Made by a program: the position numbers and the translations under genes. Below, piece by piece: positions 17,582-26,189 of a stretch of 64,000 nt of DNA (within the stretch, counting starts at the first letter, position 1; each line of letters opens with the position of its first letter). The notes beneath the pieces are model-generated. The model saw only the letters and a list, made by a program, of their open reading frames with translations, had not been told where the DNA came from and made no database searches. The stretch is taken from contig NZ_CP009322.1 of NCBI RefSeq assembly GCF_000959725.1, positions 1,426,001 through 1,490,000 on the forward strand, read 5' to 3'. Origin of the DNA: Burkholderia gladioli. GTDB taxonomy: Bacteria; Pseudomonadota; Gammaproteobacteria; Burkholderiales; Burkholderiaceae.

Positions 17582-18721
17582 ATGACCCAGGTCCCGACCT
17601 CCGCACTCGAACTCCGCTCGCTGATCACCTCGCAGGGCCAGTTGCGCCTCTGGCTCGAAACGGCACCCGTGCCGGCGCCGGCCGACGACGAAATTCTGGT
17701 GCGCATCGAGGCCGCGCCCGTCAATCCCTCCGACATCCTCGGCCTGCTCGGGCCGGCCGATATCGCCACGCTGGCCCGCGACGCGGCCGCGCAGCCGCCC
17801 GTCACCACCGCCGACGTGCCGGTCGAACTGCTGGCCTCGACGGCCGCGCGCCACGACCTGCCGCTCAGCCTAGGCAACGAGGGCGCCGGCATCGTGGTGG
17901 CCGCGGGCGACCGGGCGCGCCACCTGCTCGGCCGCGCGGTGGCGCTGCGCAGCCCGCTCGGCGCCTACGCGCAATACCGCGCGGTGGCCGCCGCCGAGGT
18001 GCTGGTGCTGCCCGAAGGCACGGCGCCCGAAGCGGGCGCCTCGGCGCTGATCAATCCGATGACGGCGCTGTCGATGCTGGAGACGATGCGCGTGGAAGGC
18101 CACACGGCGCTGATCCACACGGCGGCCGCCTCGAATCTCGGCCAGATGCTGGTGAAGATCTGCGCGGCCGACGGCGTGCCGCTGGTCAACGTGGTGCGCA
18201 ACGCCTCGCAGGCGGCCCTGCTGCGCGAACTCGGCGCGCAATACGTGCTGGACAGCGGCGCCGCCGATTTCGATAGCGCGCTGGTCGAGGCGATCGAGGC
18301 CACCGGCGCGACGCTGGCGTTCGACGCGATCGGCGGCGGCGACATGGCCGAGCGCCTGCTGACGGCGATGGGCGTGGTCACCACGCGCCGCATGACGCGT
18401 TACGACCGCTACGGCTCGTCGACGCATCGCCAGGTCTATCTCTACGGCACGCTCGATCCGAGCCCGACCATCCTCACCCGGCGCTCGGGCCTGGCCTGGG
18501 GCGTGGGCGGCTGGCTGCTGACCTGGCGCCTGCGCCAGTTCGGCGAGGCCGCGGCGGCGCGCATGCGCGAACGGATCGTCGCCGAGCTGGAGACCACCTT
18601 CGCCAGCCGCTACGGCGAGCGGATCACGCTGGCGCAACTGGTCGAGCCCGAGATGATCCGGCGCTACACCCGGCGCGCGACCGGCGAGAAATTCCTGGTG
18701 GCGCCGAACCTCGACGCCTGA
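17582..18721 (+). CDS. Zinc-binding-type MDR dehydrogenase / quinone oxidoreductase
   Basis: A 379-residue MDR enzyme. The GroES-like domain begins LRLWLETAPVPAPADDEILVRIEAAPVNPSDI, and the nucleotide-binding domain contains HTAAASNLGQMLVKICAADGVP. No catalytic zinc Cys/His set is seen, which fits quinone-reductase-type members. I chose ATG 17582 because the upstream extension of the frame lacks similarity. It follows LysR on the same strand after a 136-base gap. A terminator hairpin follows it. Confidence 0.86.
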   Translation: MTQVPTSALELRSLITSQGQLRLWLETAPVPAPADDEILVRIEAAPVNPSDILGLLGPADIATLARDAAAQPPVTTADVPVELLASTAARHDLPLSLGNEGAGIVVAAGDRARHLLGRAVALRSPLGAYAQYRAVAAAEVLVLPEGTAPEAGASALINPMTALSMLETMRVEGHTALIHTAAASNLGQMLVKICAADGVPLVNVVRNASQAALLRELGAQYVLDSGAADFDSALVEAIEATGATLAFDAIGGGDMAERLLTAMGVVTTRRMTRYDRYGSSTHRQVYLYGTLDPSPTILTRRSGLAWGVGGWLLTWRLRQFGEAAAARMRERIVAELETTFASRYGERITLAQLVEPEMIRRYTRRATGEKFLVAPNLDA

Positions 18722-18731
18722 GCCAGGCCGA

Positions 18732-18761
18732 GCGAGCCGGCGGCGACACGCGCCGGCTCGC
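18732..18761. terminator. Hairpin between convergent genes
   Basis: An 11-bp perfect stem (GCGAGCCGGCG with its complement) and an 8-nt loop sit in the 46-base gap between the MDR gene and the end of the ABC/oxidoreductase operon. No T-run was seen. Confidence 0.5.
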
Positions 18762-18767
18762 CGTGCT

Positions 18768-19814
18768 TCATTGCTCGATCTGCCGGTTCCAGCGCGAATC
18801 CCATTGCGCGCGCCGCGCGTTGATCGCATCCCAGTCCACCACCGTGACCTTCTTCACGAGCTGGTCCAGATCGCCGAGGCTCTTCTGCATGTCGGCGGGC
18901 ATGGTCGCCTGGCGGTTGGTCGGAATCTGCTTGCCGGCCACCGCGGCCTTGGTCTGCGCCGGCGCCGACAGCAGGAACTGCGCGAGCTTCTGCGCCAGTT
19001 GCGGATCGGGGTTGTTCTTCACCACGCAGACGTCCACCAGCAGCAGCACCGCGCCCTCCTTGGGCGAGGCATAGGCCACCGGCAGCCCCTTGTCCTTCAG
19101 GTCGCCCACGGCGGTGGGCGTGAGCGGGAAGATCGCCGCCTCGCCGGTCTGCACCATCTCCGAGAGCTTGGCCGAGTTCGGGATGTACTCGACCACGTTC
19201 GGTCCCACCGTGCTGGCCCACTTCGTGAAGCCGGGCTCGACATTGGTCTCGCTGCCGCCGAGGATGCGGTTGATCGCCAGGAAGCCGTGCAGGCCGAAGG
19301 TGCTGCTCGAGGCCGACTGGAACACCACCTTGCCCTTGTATTTCGGATCGGCGAAATCCACCCAGGAGGTCGGCGGCGCCCAGCCCTTGGCGGCGAACAG
19401 CTTGGTGTTGTAGCCGATGCCCGTCATGCCGAGCTGCACGCCCGCGCCGATATCGCCCTTCATGCGCGCGAACGGATAGAGCTCCTTGAGCACCGGCGCG
19501 TCGTCGAGCTTCTCGCACACGCCCAGGCTCACCGCGCGCGCCATCACGCCGTCGTCGAGGAACACCACGTGCATCTGCGGATTGTTGCGATTGGCCAGCA
19601 GCTTGGCCAGCACGTCCGACGAGGTGCCCGGCACCACCACCACGTGCACGTTGTTGGCCTTCTCGAAATCGGGCAGCACCTGGCTGGTGTAGGCCTTCTC
19701 CATCGGCCCGCCGTTCATGCCGATGTAAATGGTCTTGGTCTGCGACCAGGCGGGCGAGGCAAGGCCGACGGCGAACAGCGCCGCGAGCGAAACGAGGGTG
19801 CGTGACAGTTTCAT
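18768..19814 (-). CDS. ABC transporter periplasmic substrate-binding protein (family 1, PotD/Fbp-like)
   Basis: A 348-residue exported solute-binding protein. A Sec signal peptide ends SPAWSQ near residue 25. The mature protein begins TKTIYIGMNGGPMEKAYTSQVLPDFEKANN, typical of the spermidine/putrescine and iron/thiamine-type family 1 receptors. AAGGAAG lies seven bases before the ATG. It is the last gene of a seven-gene operon whose ATPase and two permeases are of the same class. The ligand is probably an amine, amino acid or opine-like compound oxidised by the operon enzymes (inference). Confidence 0.9.
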   Translation of the reverse strand: MKLSRTLVSLAALFAVGLASPAWSQTKTIYIGMNGGPMEKAYTSQVLPDFEKANNVHVVVVPGTSSDVLAKLLANRNNPQMHVVFLDDGVMARAVSLGVCEKLDDAPVLKELYPFARMKGDIGAGVQLGMTGIGYNTKLFAAKGWAPPTSWVDFADPKYKGKVVFQSASSSTFGLHGFLAINRILGGSETNVEPGFTKWASTVGPNVVEYIPNSAKLSEMVQTGEAAIFPLTPTAVGDLKDKGLPVAYASPKEGAVLLLVDVCVVKNNPDPQLAQKLAQFLLSAPAQTKAAVAGKQIPTNRQATMPADMQKSLGDLDQLVKKVTVVDWDAINARRAQWDSRWNRQIEQ

Positions 19815-19884
19815 CGTGGATCTTCCTTGTGGCTTTCCGGGTATTGGACTGGGGATGGGAATCGATATCGATGCGAGGCCGTGC

Positions 19885-21108
19885 TCAGGCGGAAGCCCGC
19901 GCCGATGCGGCGGCGGCGGCGGCGGAATCAGGCGAACCCGACGAAGCAAGCGAGCCGCCGGAACTCGGTGACGCGACCGCTTGCGTGGATCCGGCCTGCG
20001 CGGCGGCGAAGCGCGCGATCGAGAACGCCTCGATCGGCGTCTCGGTCTCGCCACGCAGCACCAGGTCGGCCAGCACCTCGCCCACGCCCGGCGCCAGCAG
20101 GAAACCGCCGCCCGAGAAGCCGAAGGCGTGCAGCAGTTGCGGCGTGGTCCCGCTCGGCCCGATCACGGGATGGTTGTCGGGCGTCTCGCCCTCCACGCCG
20201 CTCCAGGTCCGGATCAGCAGCGCCTCGCGCAGCGCCGGCAGCAGTGCGCAGGCATCGCGCATCACCGCGCGCGTGGTTTCGGTCGAGGGCTGGGCGTATT
20301 CGCCGTCGCCATGGCCGCGCCCGCCGCCGATCACGCAGTTGCCGCGCGCCACCTGCCGCGCATAGATGCCGCCGCCGACCACCCCGAGGTTGTGCTCGAT
20401 GAAGGGCGGCAAGGGTTCGGTGACCCACATGTTCGGGTAGATCGAGCGCAGCGGCACCGCCTCGCCGAAGCGGCCGGCCAGCGTATTGCCCCAGGCGCCG
20501 GCCGAGTTGATCAGCCAGTCGACGCTGAAGCGGCGTTCGCCGGCGCGCAGCTGGTAGCGCCGGCCGTCGTAATCGATCTCGCTCAGCTCGGTCTGCTCGA
20601 ACACCTGCGCGCCCTCGCGTCGGGCGGCCGCCGCGAAGGCCGGCGAGACCAGCCGCGGATTGGCATGGCCGTCGCTCTCGCACAGCGCGCCGCCGATCGC
20701 CGCCGCGCCGAGCCAGGGATAACGACGGCGGAACGCCTCGCCGGAGATCAGCGTCGAGCTGGCGCCGTGGCCGCGCGCCATCGCCGCCCAGGCGTCGAGC
20801 ACCTCCATGTCGCTGTCGCGCCGCGCGAGCCGCAGGTGCCCCGACACGACGAACTCGCCGTCGCAGCCGATCAGCTGGGGCAGCCGGTTCCAGATCCGCC
20901 GCGCGCGCATCGCCAGCGGCAGTTGCACCTCGGGCCGGCCGTGGGTGCGCACGCCGCCGTAGTTCACGCCGCTGGCCTGGGCGCCGCACCAGCGCCGCTC
21001 GAACAGGGCGACGTCCACGCCCTGCCGCGCCAGCGCCAGCGCCGCCGAGGCGCCCACCAGCCCGCCGCCGACGATCGCCACCGTCACATGCCGGATCTCA
21101 CTCATCAT
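19885..21108 (-). CDS. FAD-dependent amine/opine oxidase, DAO-fold subunit (HcnC/OoxB-like)
   Basis: A 407-residue flavoprotein of the D-amino-acid oxidase fold: the N-terminal Rossmann motif VAIVGGGLVGASAALALARQG, the ERRWCGAQASGVNYGG segment and C-terminal GFSGGGFLLAPGVGEVLADLV. With the next two genes it forms the three-part enzyme known from hydrogen cyanide synthase (HcnABC), opine oxidases and D-hydroxyproline dehydrogenase. This subunit should carry the amine-oxidising site. Its start overlaps the preceding gene end by 11 bases. The C-terminus has an unusual Ala/Ser/Gly-rich tail of about 25 residues. Confidence 0.88.
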   Translation of the reverse strand: MMSEIRHVTVAIVGGGLVGASAALALARQGVDVALFERRWCGAQASGVNYGGVRTHGRPEVQLPLAMRARRIWNRLPQLIGCDGEFVVSGHLRLARRDSDMEVLDAWAAMARGHGASSTLISGEAFRRRYPWLGAAAIGGALCESDGHANPRLVSPAFAAAARREGAQVFEQTELSEIDYDGRRYQLRAGERRFSVDWLINSAGAWGNTLAGRFGEAVPLRSIYPNMWVTEPLPPFIEHNLGVVGGGIYARQVARGNCVIGGGRGHGDGEYAQPSTETTRAVMRDACALLPALREALLIRTWSGVEGETPDNHPVIGPSGTTPQLLHAFGFSGGGFLLAPGVGEVLADLVLRGETETPIEAFSIARFAAAQAGSTQAVASPSSGGSLASSGSPDSAAAAAASARASA

Positions 21109-22567
21109 GGGCCTCCTCCTCGAGCACGCTGACGCCGTCCTCGAACAGCATCGGCGAGATCGGGATCGGCTTGATCGGCGCCTGCCCGCGCGGGCGGCCC
21201 ACCTGGTCGAGCGCGCGCCCGGTTTCCGCGGCCAGCAGCGCCGTCGCCGCCTCGCCGCACATGCGGCCCTGGCAGCGGCCCATGCCGATCCGCGTCAGCG
21301 CCTTGAGGCGGTTGACCTCGCTCGCCATGCCGGAGCGGATGCAGCCGCGCAACTGGCCCACCGTCACGGCCTCGCAGCGGCACACGATCATGTCGTCGGG
21401 CCAGTGCCGGGCCGCCTCGGTCGGCGGTGGCGCGAAGGCCTGTTCGATGCCGGCGCGGAACACGCCGATGCGCGCCAGGCGCTGCTCGATCGCGGCCGCG
21501 CCGGGGCCCGCGTCGTCGCGCCCGGCCTTCAGGCCGAGATCCTCCAGGAGCGCCAGCGCGGCGCGCCGGCCGGCCAGCTCGGCCGCATCGGCACCGGCGA
21601 TGCCGGCACCGTCGCCGGCCAGGTAGACGCCCGGCACCGAGCTGCGCCCGGCCGCGTCGCGCTCCGGCAGCCAGCAGCGGTTCAGCGTGTCGAAGCGGAA
21701 GCGGCAGCCGGCCAGGTCGGCCAGTTGCGTTTCGGGGCGCAGGCCGAAACCCAGGCCGAGCGCATCGCAATCGATCCGATGCTGGGCGCCGTCGGCCGAA
21801 CGCCAGCGCACCGCCTGCACGGCCGGGCCGCCATCGACGCCGTCCAGCGTCACGCCGCGCTCGACGCGCACGCCGTGCGAGCGCAGCCAGCCGAGGTAAT
21901 AGAGGCCCTTGGCGAAGGTGCCCGGCTGCCGCAGCAGCTTGGGCGTGGCCGCCACCTGCCGCGCGTAGGGGCTGGTATCGAGCACCGCGGCCACCTCGGC
22001 GCCGGCCCGCGCGTATTGGTAGGCGACCAGGTAGAGCAAGGGCCCGGTGCCCGCGAACACGGTGCGCCGGCCGATCGCGCAGCCCTGCGCCTTCAGCGCG
22101 ACCTGGGCCCCGCCGAGCGTGTAGACGCCGGGCCGGGTCCAGCCCGGCACCGGCACCACGCGATCGGTCGCGCCGCTGGCGATGATCAGGTGGCTCCAGC
22201 GCAGGCGCGCCTCGCGTCCGGCGCGCAGCACGTCGAGCGTGCCCGGCTCGCAGGACCAGACCAGCGTGTCGGGCCGGTAGTCGAGCCGTGGCAGCAGTTC
22301 GGCCATGCAGCGGTGCAGCGCATCGGCCTTGCCCGCCTCGAAGCCGTACAAGGCCGATTTCTCGCGCACGAAACCGGTGCCTTCGGGCGGCTGCCGGTAG
22401 ATCTGGCCGCCCCAGCGCGCGTTCTCGTCGATCACCATCGGCCGCAGGCCGGCTGCGACCAGGGTCTGCGCGGCGCGGATCCCCGCCGGCCCGGCGCCGA
22501 CGATCACCACGCGCGTGCCGTCCTCGTCCCGTTGGACATCGACGGCGGCCTTGCCTGCCTCGCTCAT
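21098..22567 (-). CDS. NAD(P)/FAD-dependent oxidoreductase with BFD-like 2Fe-2S domain (HcnB/OoxA-like)
   Basis: A 489-residue pyridine nucleotide-disulfide-type flavoprotein. The FAD site is VVIVGAGPAGIRAAQTL; a second dinucleotide site follows TVFAGTGPLLYLVAYQYARAGAEV; VYLAGDGAGIAGADAA binds FAD. The C-terminal domain has four cysteines in CRCEAVT...GRCQGRMCG, a bacterioferritin-associated-ferredoxin-like 2Fe-2S site. This matches HcnB/OoxA subunits. ATG 22567 overlaps the ferredoxin-like gene by four bases, with GGGAGG upstream. It presumably passes electrons from the amine-oxidising subunit to a respiratory acceptor. Confidence 0.9.
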   Translation of the reverse strand: MSEAGKAAVDVQRDEDGTRVVIVGAGPAGIRAAQTLVAAGLRPMVIDENARWGGQIYRQPPEGTGFVREKSALYGFEAGKADALHRCMAELLPRLDYRPDTLVWSCEPGTLDVLRAGREARLRWSHLIIASGATDRVVPVPGWTRPGVYTLGGAQVALKAQGCAIGRRTVFAGTGPLLYLVAYQYARAGAEVAAVLDTSPYARQVAATPKLLRQPGTFAKGLYYLGWLRSHGVRVERGVTLDGVDGGPAVQAVRWRSADGAQHRIDCDALGLGFGLRPETQLADLAGCRFRFDTLNRCWLPERDAAGRSSVPGVYLAGDGAGIAGADAAELAGRRAALALLEDLGLKAGRDDAGPGAAAIEQRLARIGVFRAGIEQAFAPPPTEAARHWPDDMIVCRCEAVTVGQLRGCIRSGMASEVNRLKALTRIGMGRCQGRMCGEAATALLAAETGRALDQVGRPRGQAPIKPIPISPMLFEDGVSVLEEEAHDE

Positions 22568-22914
22568 GCCTCGCCTCCCGGGTTGGCGCAGCAGGCAGCC
22601 GCAGTCGGATGAGGCTTGCCCGTCACCACTCGCATTCCCTCGCGCACGGGCGTCGAGCAGGCGCGCAGCCGCGCGCCGCCCTCGTCGCGCACCCAGCAAT
22701 CCTGGCAGGCGCCGATCAGGCAGAAACCCGCGCGCGGGCCGTCGCCGAACTCGCTGACGCGCAGGTGCCGTTGCTGCGTGAGGATCGCGGTCAGCAGCGT
22801 GTCGCCGGCCAGCGCCTCGACCGCGACGCCGTCGAGCACGAAGGACAGGCTGGCGCGCCGAGTCTCGGCGACGCGGATCAGTTGCGGCGGGGAAAGCGGA
22901 AAACGATGGGTCAT
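22564..22914 (-). CDS. 2Fe-2S ferredoxin-like small subunit (HcnA-like)
   Basis: A 116-residue protein with a ubiquitin-like ferredoxin fold: LSFVLDGVAVEALAGDTLLTAIL then CLIGACQDCWV and a later Cys in ACSTPV, giving the plant-type CxxxxCxxC...C pattern. It matches the small (2Fe-2S) subunits of HcnABC/opine oxidase/hydroxyproline dehydrogenase complexes. It is translationally coupled to the next gene (ATGA overlap) and lies downstream of the ABC permeases. Confidence 0.9.
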   Translation of the reverse strand: MTHRFPLSPPQLIRVAETRRASLSFVLDGVAVEALAGDTLLTAILTQQRHLRVSEFGDGPRAGFCLIGACQDCWVRDEGGARLRACSTPVREGMRVVTGKPHPTAAACCANPGGEA

Positions 22915-22983
22915 CGAAATCGGGCGCGAGGCGCGGTGGGCATGAAGTTGGACAAGACGACGAACGGGCGGCGAAGGCTCGCG

Positions 22984-23778
22984 TCAGTGCTGACCGATCA
23001 GGATCCGGTTCAGGCCGTAGACGCGATCGAGGATCAGCATCGCGCCGGCCGTGATCGCGATCACCAGGGTCGAGACCGAGGCCATCATCGGGTCGATCGA
23101 TTCGGTGGCGTACATGTACATGCGCACCGGCAGCGTGACGGTCTGCGGCGAGGTGACGAAGATCGACATGGTCAGTTCGTCGAAGCTGTTGATGAAGGCC
23201 AGCAGCCAGCCGCCGGTGATGCCGGGCAAGATCATCGGCAGCGTGATGCGGCGGAAGGTGGTCCACACGCTCGCGCCGAGCGAGGCGGCGGCATGCTCGA
23301 CGCTGCGGTCGAGCCCCGCCACCGAGGCCAGCACCAGGCGCATCACGAAGGGCGTGACGATGATCATGTGCGCCACCACCAGCCAGGCGAACGAGCCGGT
23401 CGCGCCGATCAGCGCGAAGAAGCGCAGCAGCGCGATGCCCAGCACCAGGCCCGGGATCACCAGCGGCGAGAGCAGCAGCGCGTTGAGGAACTCCCGGCCG
23501 GGAAAGCGCGCGCGGCCGATCGCCAGGCCCGCCGGCAGCGCGATCACCAGCGAGAAGCTGGCCGACAGCACCGCCAGCTTCAGGCTGTTGGCGAAAGCCG
23601 AAATGAAGTCGGGATAGTCGAGGATCGCGCGGAACCAGCGCAGCGACACGCCGTGCGTGGGCAGCGTGAGGGTTTCGTCGGGCGTGAACGCGACCAGCAC
23701 CACGATCGCCAGCGGCGCGAGCATGAACAGGATCACGAGCGTGTGGAAAGCGAGGGCGAGCGGGCTGTTTTTGCGCAT
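22984..23778 (-). CDS. ABC transporter permease (PotC-like)
   Basis: A 264-residue inner-membrane permease with six predicted helices and the BPD_transp_1 EAA loop (EHAAASLGASVWTTFRRITLPMILPGI). It matches the second permease of spermidine/putrescine-type importers (PotC). The other permease gene lies 86 bases upstream. ATG 23778 begins MRKNSPLALAFHTLVIL, directly entering helix 1. Confidence 0.92.
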   Translation of the reverse strand: MRKNSPLALAFHTLVILFMLAPLAIVVLVAFTPDETLTLPTHGVSLRWFRAILDYPDFISAFANSLKLAVLSASFSLVIALPAGLAIGRARFPGREFLNALLLSPLVIPGLVLGIALLRFFALIGATGSFAWLVVAHMIIVTPFVMRLVLASVAGLDRSVEHAAASLGASVWTTFRRITLPMILPGITGGWLLAFINSFDELTMSIFVTSPQTVTLPVRMYMYATESIDPMMASVSTLVIAITAGAMLILDRVYGLNRILIGQH

Positions 23779-23864
23779 GACGAGGTGGCGGGCTGGGGGT
23801 TCGTGGGCGGCTGGGATCGTGGCGAGTGGCGGCGAATGGCAGCGAATGGCGGCCGAGGTCGGCC

Positions 23865-24815
23865 TCAGCCGAGGCTGCGCGTGTAGCGCCGTTCGAGCAC
23901 GCGGTAGTAGGTGAGCATCACGACCAGGTTGGCGACCAGCAGCAGGATCGCGATGGCGGCGCCGAGCGGCCAGTTCATCGAGCTGAGGAACTGGTCGTAG
24001 ACGGCGGTGGCGGCCACCTTGAGCCGGCGCCCGCCCAGCAGGCCGGGAATCGCGAAGGCGCTGGCCGACAGGCCGAACACCATCAGGCTGCCCGACAGGA
24101 TGCCCGGCATCAGTTGCGGCAGGACGATGCGGCGCAGCACCGTGGCCGGCGAGGCCATCAGCGACAGCGCGGCGTTCTCGGTCTGCGGATCGAGCCGCTG
24201 CAGGGTGGTCCAGACGGGGATCACCATGAACGGCAGCATCACGTGGACCAGCGCGATCACGATGGCGAAGGTGGTGTATTCGAGCTTGAACGGGCCCAGC
24301 CCGAACAGGCCGAACAACTGGTTCACCAGGCCGTTGGTGTTGAGCAGCATGCTCCAGCCGAAGGCGCGCACCACCACCGAGACCAGCAGCGGCGCGAGGA
24401 TCACCAGCAGGAAGGACGAGCGCCACGGATCGCGCATGCGCGACAGGATGTAGGCCTCGGGCGTGCCGATCGCGATGCACAGCAGGGTGGTCAGCGCGGC
24501 GATGCCGAAGGTGCGCAGGAAGATGGTATGGAAGTACGACTCGCTCAGCACCTCGAGGTAGTAATGCGCGTCGAAGGCGGCGATCGGGCCGACCGAGGGA
24601 TCGAAGCGATAGAACGACAGCGCCAGCGTCATGGCCAGCGGCACCAGCACCAGCGCGCTGAACAGCAGCGCGGCCGGCGCGCTCATCAGCCACAAGGGCA
24701 GCCAGGCGCGCCAGCGTGGGCGCGAGGCCGGCCGCGGCGTGCCGCCGGTGTCGCGTGCTTGTCCGCCTGCGGCTCCACCCGCCTCGCCGCCTGCCGCTTT
24801 CAGGACCTCATCCAC
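23865..24815 (-). CDS. ABC transporter permease (PotB-like)
   Basis: A 316-residue permease with a Gly/Ala-rich hydrophilic start of about 40 residues, six helices (first: LMSAPAALLFSALVLVPLAMTL) and the EAA loop ENAALSLMASPATVLRRIVLPQLMPGI. It is the first permease of the PotABCD-type importer and overlaps the ATPase gene by eight bases. Confidence 0.92.
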   Translation of the reverse strand: MDEVLKAAGGEAGGAAGGQARDTGGTPRPASRPRWRAWLPLWLMSAPAALLFSALVLVPLAMTLALSFYRFDPSVGPIAAFDAHYYLEVLSESYFHTIFLRTFGIAALTTLLCIAIGTPEAYILSRMRDPWRSSFLLVILAPLLVSVVVRAFGWSMLLNTNGLVNQLFGLFGLGPFKLEYTTFAIVIALVHVMLPFMVIPVWTTLQRLDPQTENAALSLMASPATVLRRIVLPQLMPGILSGSLMVFGLSASAFAIPGLLGGRRLKVAATAVYDQFLSSMNWPLGAAIAILLLVANLVVMLTYYRVLERRYTRSLG

Positions 24816-25893
24816 GGGCGGCCTCCCGCGGCATCACGCGCATCGCCTCGCTACGCCAGTCGATCCCGACCGGCGCGCCCTCCACCAGCGGCTCGCTGCC
24901 CTCGTTCTGGCAGCAGGCCAGCATCTCGCCGGCCTCGCTGTCGAGCCGGTACAGCCACTGGCTGCCGAGGAAGAAACGGCTGGTCACGCGGCCGGTCAGG
25001 CGCCCGGTGCCGGGCGCGCCGAGCGTGAGCTTCTCGGGACGGATGCAGAGCGTGACGGCGTCGCCCGCGCGCAGCGTCTGCATGTCGAGCTGGCCGGCCG
25101 CGCCCGCCTCGTGCAGCCGGGCGCCGAGATCGACCTGGATGCGCCCGCCCTCGAGCGTCACCACCTTGCCGTCGAGCAGGTTGGTCTTGCCGATGAACTG
25201 CGAGACGAAGCTGCTGCCAGGATGTTCGTAGGCGCGATACGGCGTGTCGACCTGGGTGATGCGGCCGGCTTCCATCACCACCACGCGATCGCTGATCGAC
25301 AGCGCCTCGGCCTGGTCGTGCGTGACCATCACGGTGGTGGTGCCGAGCTTGCGCTGGATCTCGCGCAGCTCGAACTGCATCTCCTCGCGCAGCTTGGCGT
25401 CGAGGTTCGACATCGGCTCGTCGAGCAGCAGCACCGGCGGCGCGATCACCACCGCGCGTGCGATCGCAACGCGCTGACGCTGGCCGCCCGACAGCTCGCG
25501 CGGAAAGCGCTGCGCATAGGCGTCGAGCCGCACCAGCGAGAGCGCATCGCCGACGCGCCGGGCGCGCTCGGCCTTGCTCACGCCGCGCATTTCGAGGCCG
25601 AAGCCGACGTTCTGCTCCACGCTCATGTGCGGGAACAGCGCGTAGCTCTGGAACACGATGCCCAGGCCGCGCTTGTTGGGCGCCATGCGCGTGATATCGC
25701 GGCCGTCCAGCGTGATGCTGCCGCGCGTGGCCTCCACGAAGCCCGCGATCATCTGCAGCGTGGTGGTCTTGCCGCAGCCCGAGGGGCCGAGCAGCGAGAC
25801 GAACTCGCCCTTCTCGACCGACAGGTTGATGCCGGTGACGGCGTGCAGGTCACCGAAGGATTTCGACACATCCGTCAACGTGAGGAACGTCAT
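24808..25893 (-). CDS. ABC transporter ATP-binding protein (PotA-like)
   Basis: A 361-residue ATPase with Walker A GPSGCGKTT, Q-loop FQSYALFPHMSVEQNV, signature LSGGQRQRVAIARA, Walker B VLLLDEPMSNLD, H-loop VTHDQAEAL and a C-terminal TOBE domain. It resembles the PotA/CysA/UgpC class. The ATG at 25893 has AGGAAGG seven bases upstream. It is the first gene of the operon and is preceded by a promoter (25923-25952) and a candidate IclR site. Confidence 0.95.
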   Translation of the reverse strand: MTFLTLTDVSKSFGDLHAVTGINLSVEKGEFVSLLGPSGCGKTTTLQMIAGFVEATRGSITLDGRDITRMAPNKRGLGIVFQSYALFPHMSVEQNVGFGLEMRGVSKAERARRVGDALSLVRLDAYAQRFPRELSGGQRQRVAIARAVVIAPPVLLLDEPMSNLDAKLREEMQFELREIQRKLGTTTVMVTHDQAEALSISDRVVVMEAGRITQVDTPYRAYEHPGSSFVSQFIGKTNLLDGKVVTLEGGRIQVDLGARLHEAGAAGQLDMQTLRAGDAVTLCIRPEKLTLGAPGTGRLTGRVTSRFFLGSQWLYRLDSEAGEMLACCQNEGSEPLVEGAPVGIDWRSEAMRVMPREAARG

Positions 25894-25922
25894 GCTGTGG
25901 CCTTCCTGTTTCCGATGCGCCG

Positions 25923-25952
25923 ACTCTATCCGGCCAAATTTTTCGACGTCAA
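25923..25952 (-). promoter_or_regulatory. Promoter of the ABC/amine-oxidase operon
   Basis: TTGACG (25947-25952) and TAGAGT (25923-25928) on the minus strand are separated by 18 bp and lie about 30 bases before the ATPase start codon. Confidence 0.6.
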
Positions 25953-25988
25953 CGCGCAATTCCGGAGAGCGACATTAATTTTTCAGTT

Positions 25989-26149
25989 ATTCCATTCAGT
26001 AGAATTTCTGGCATCGATTGAGGCATTCGCGTTTCGTTGACCGGATTCAGGGACTTCCCTGATCGTCCAGAGGGATGCGCGCCGGAGCGCGGCGCGGTAG
26101 AGTCGAGGGCGTCCCGGCGCGGCCGGGCGAAGATTCCGTTAAATGGAAT
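25989..26149. promoter_or_regulatory. Pair of ATTCC-N7-RGAAT dyads, candidate IclR operators
   Basis: Two 17-bp elements, ATTCC-N7-AGAAT at 25989-26005 and ATTCC-N7-GGAAT at 26133-26149, lie between the ABC operon and the divergent IclR gene, with centres 144 bp apart. One is upstream of the operon -35, the other just before the iclR start. Assignment to this IclR protein is inferred from position. Confidence 0.5.
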
Positions 26150-26189
26150 ACCGAGAGGAAAAGTGGCGGGTAGAAAACAGGAAAACGGA

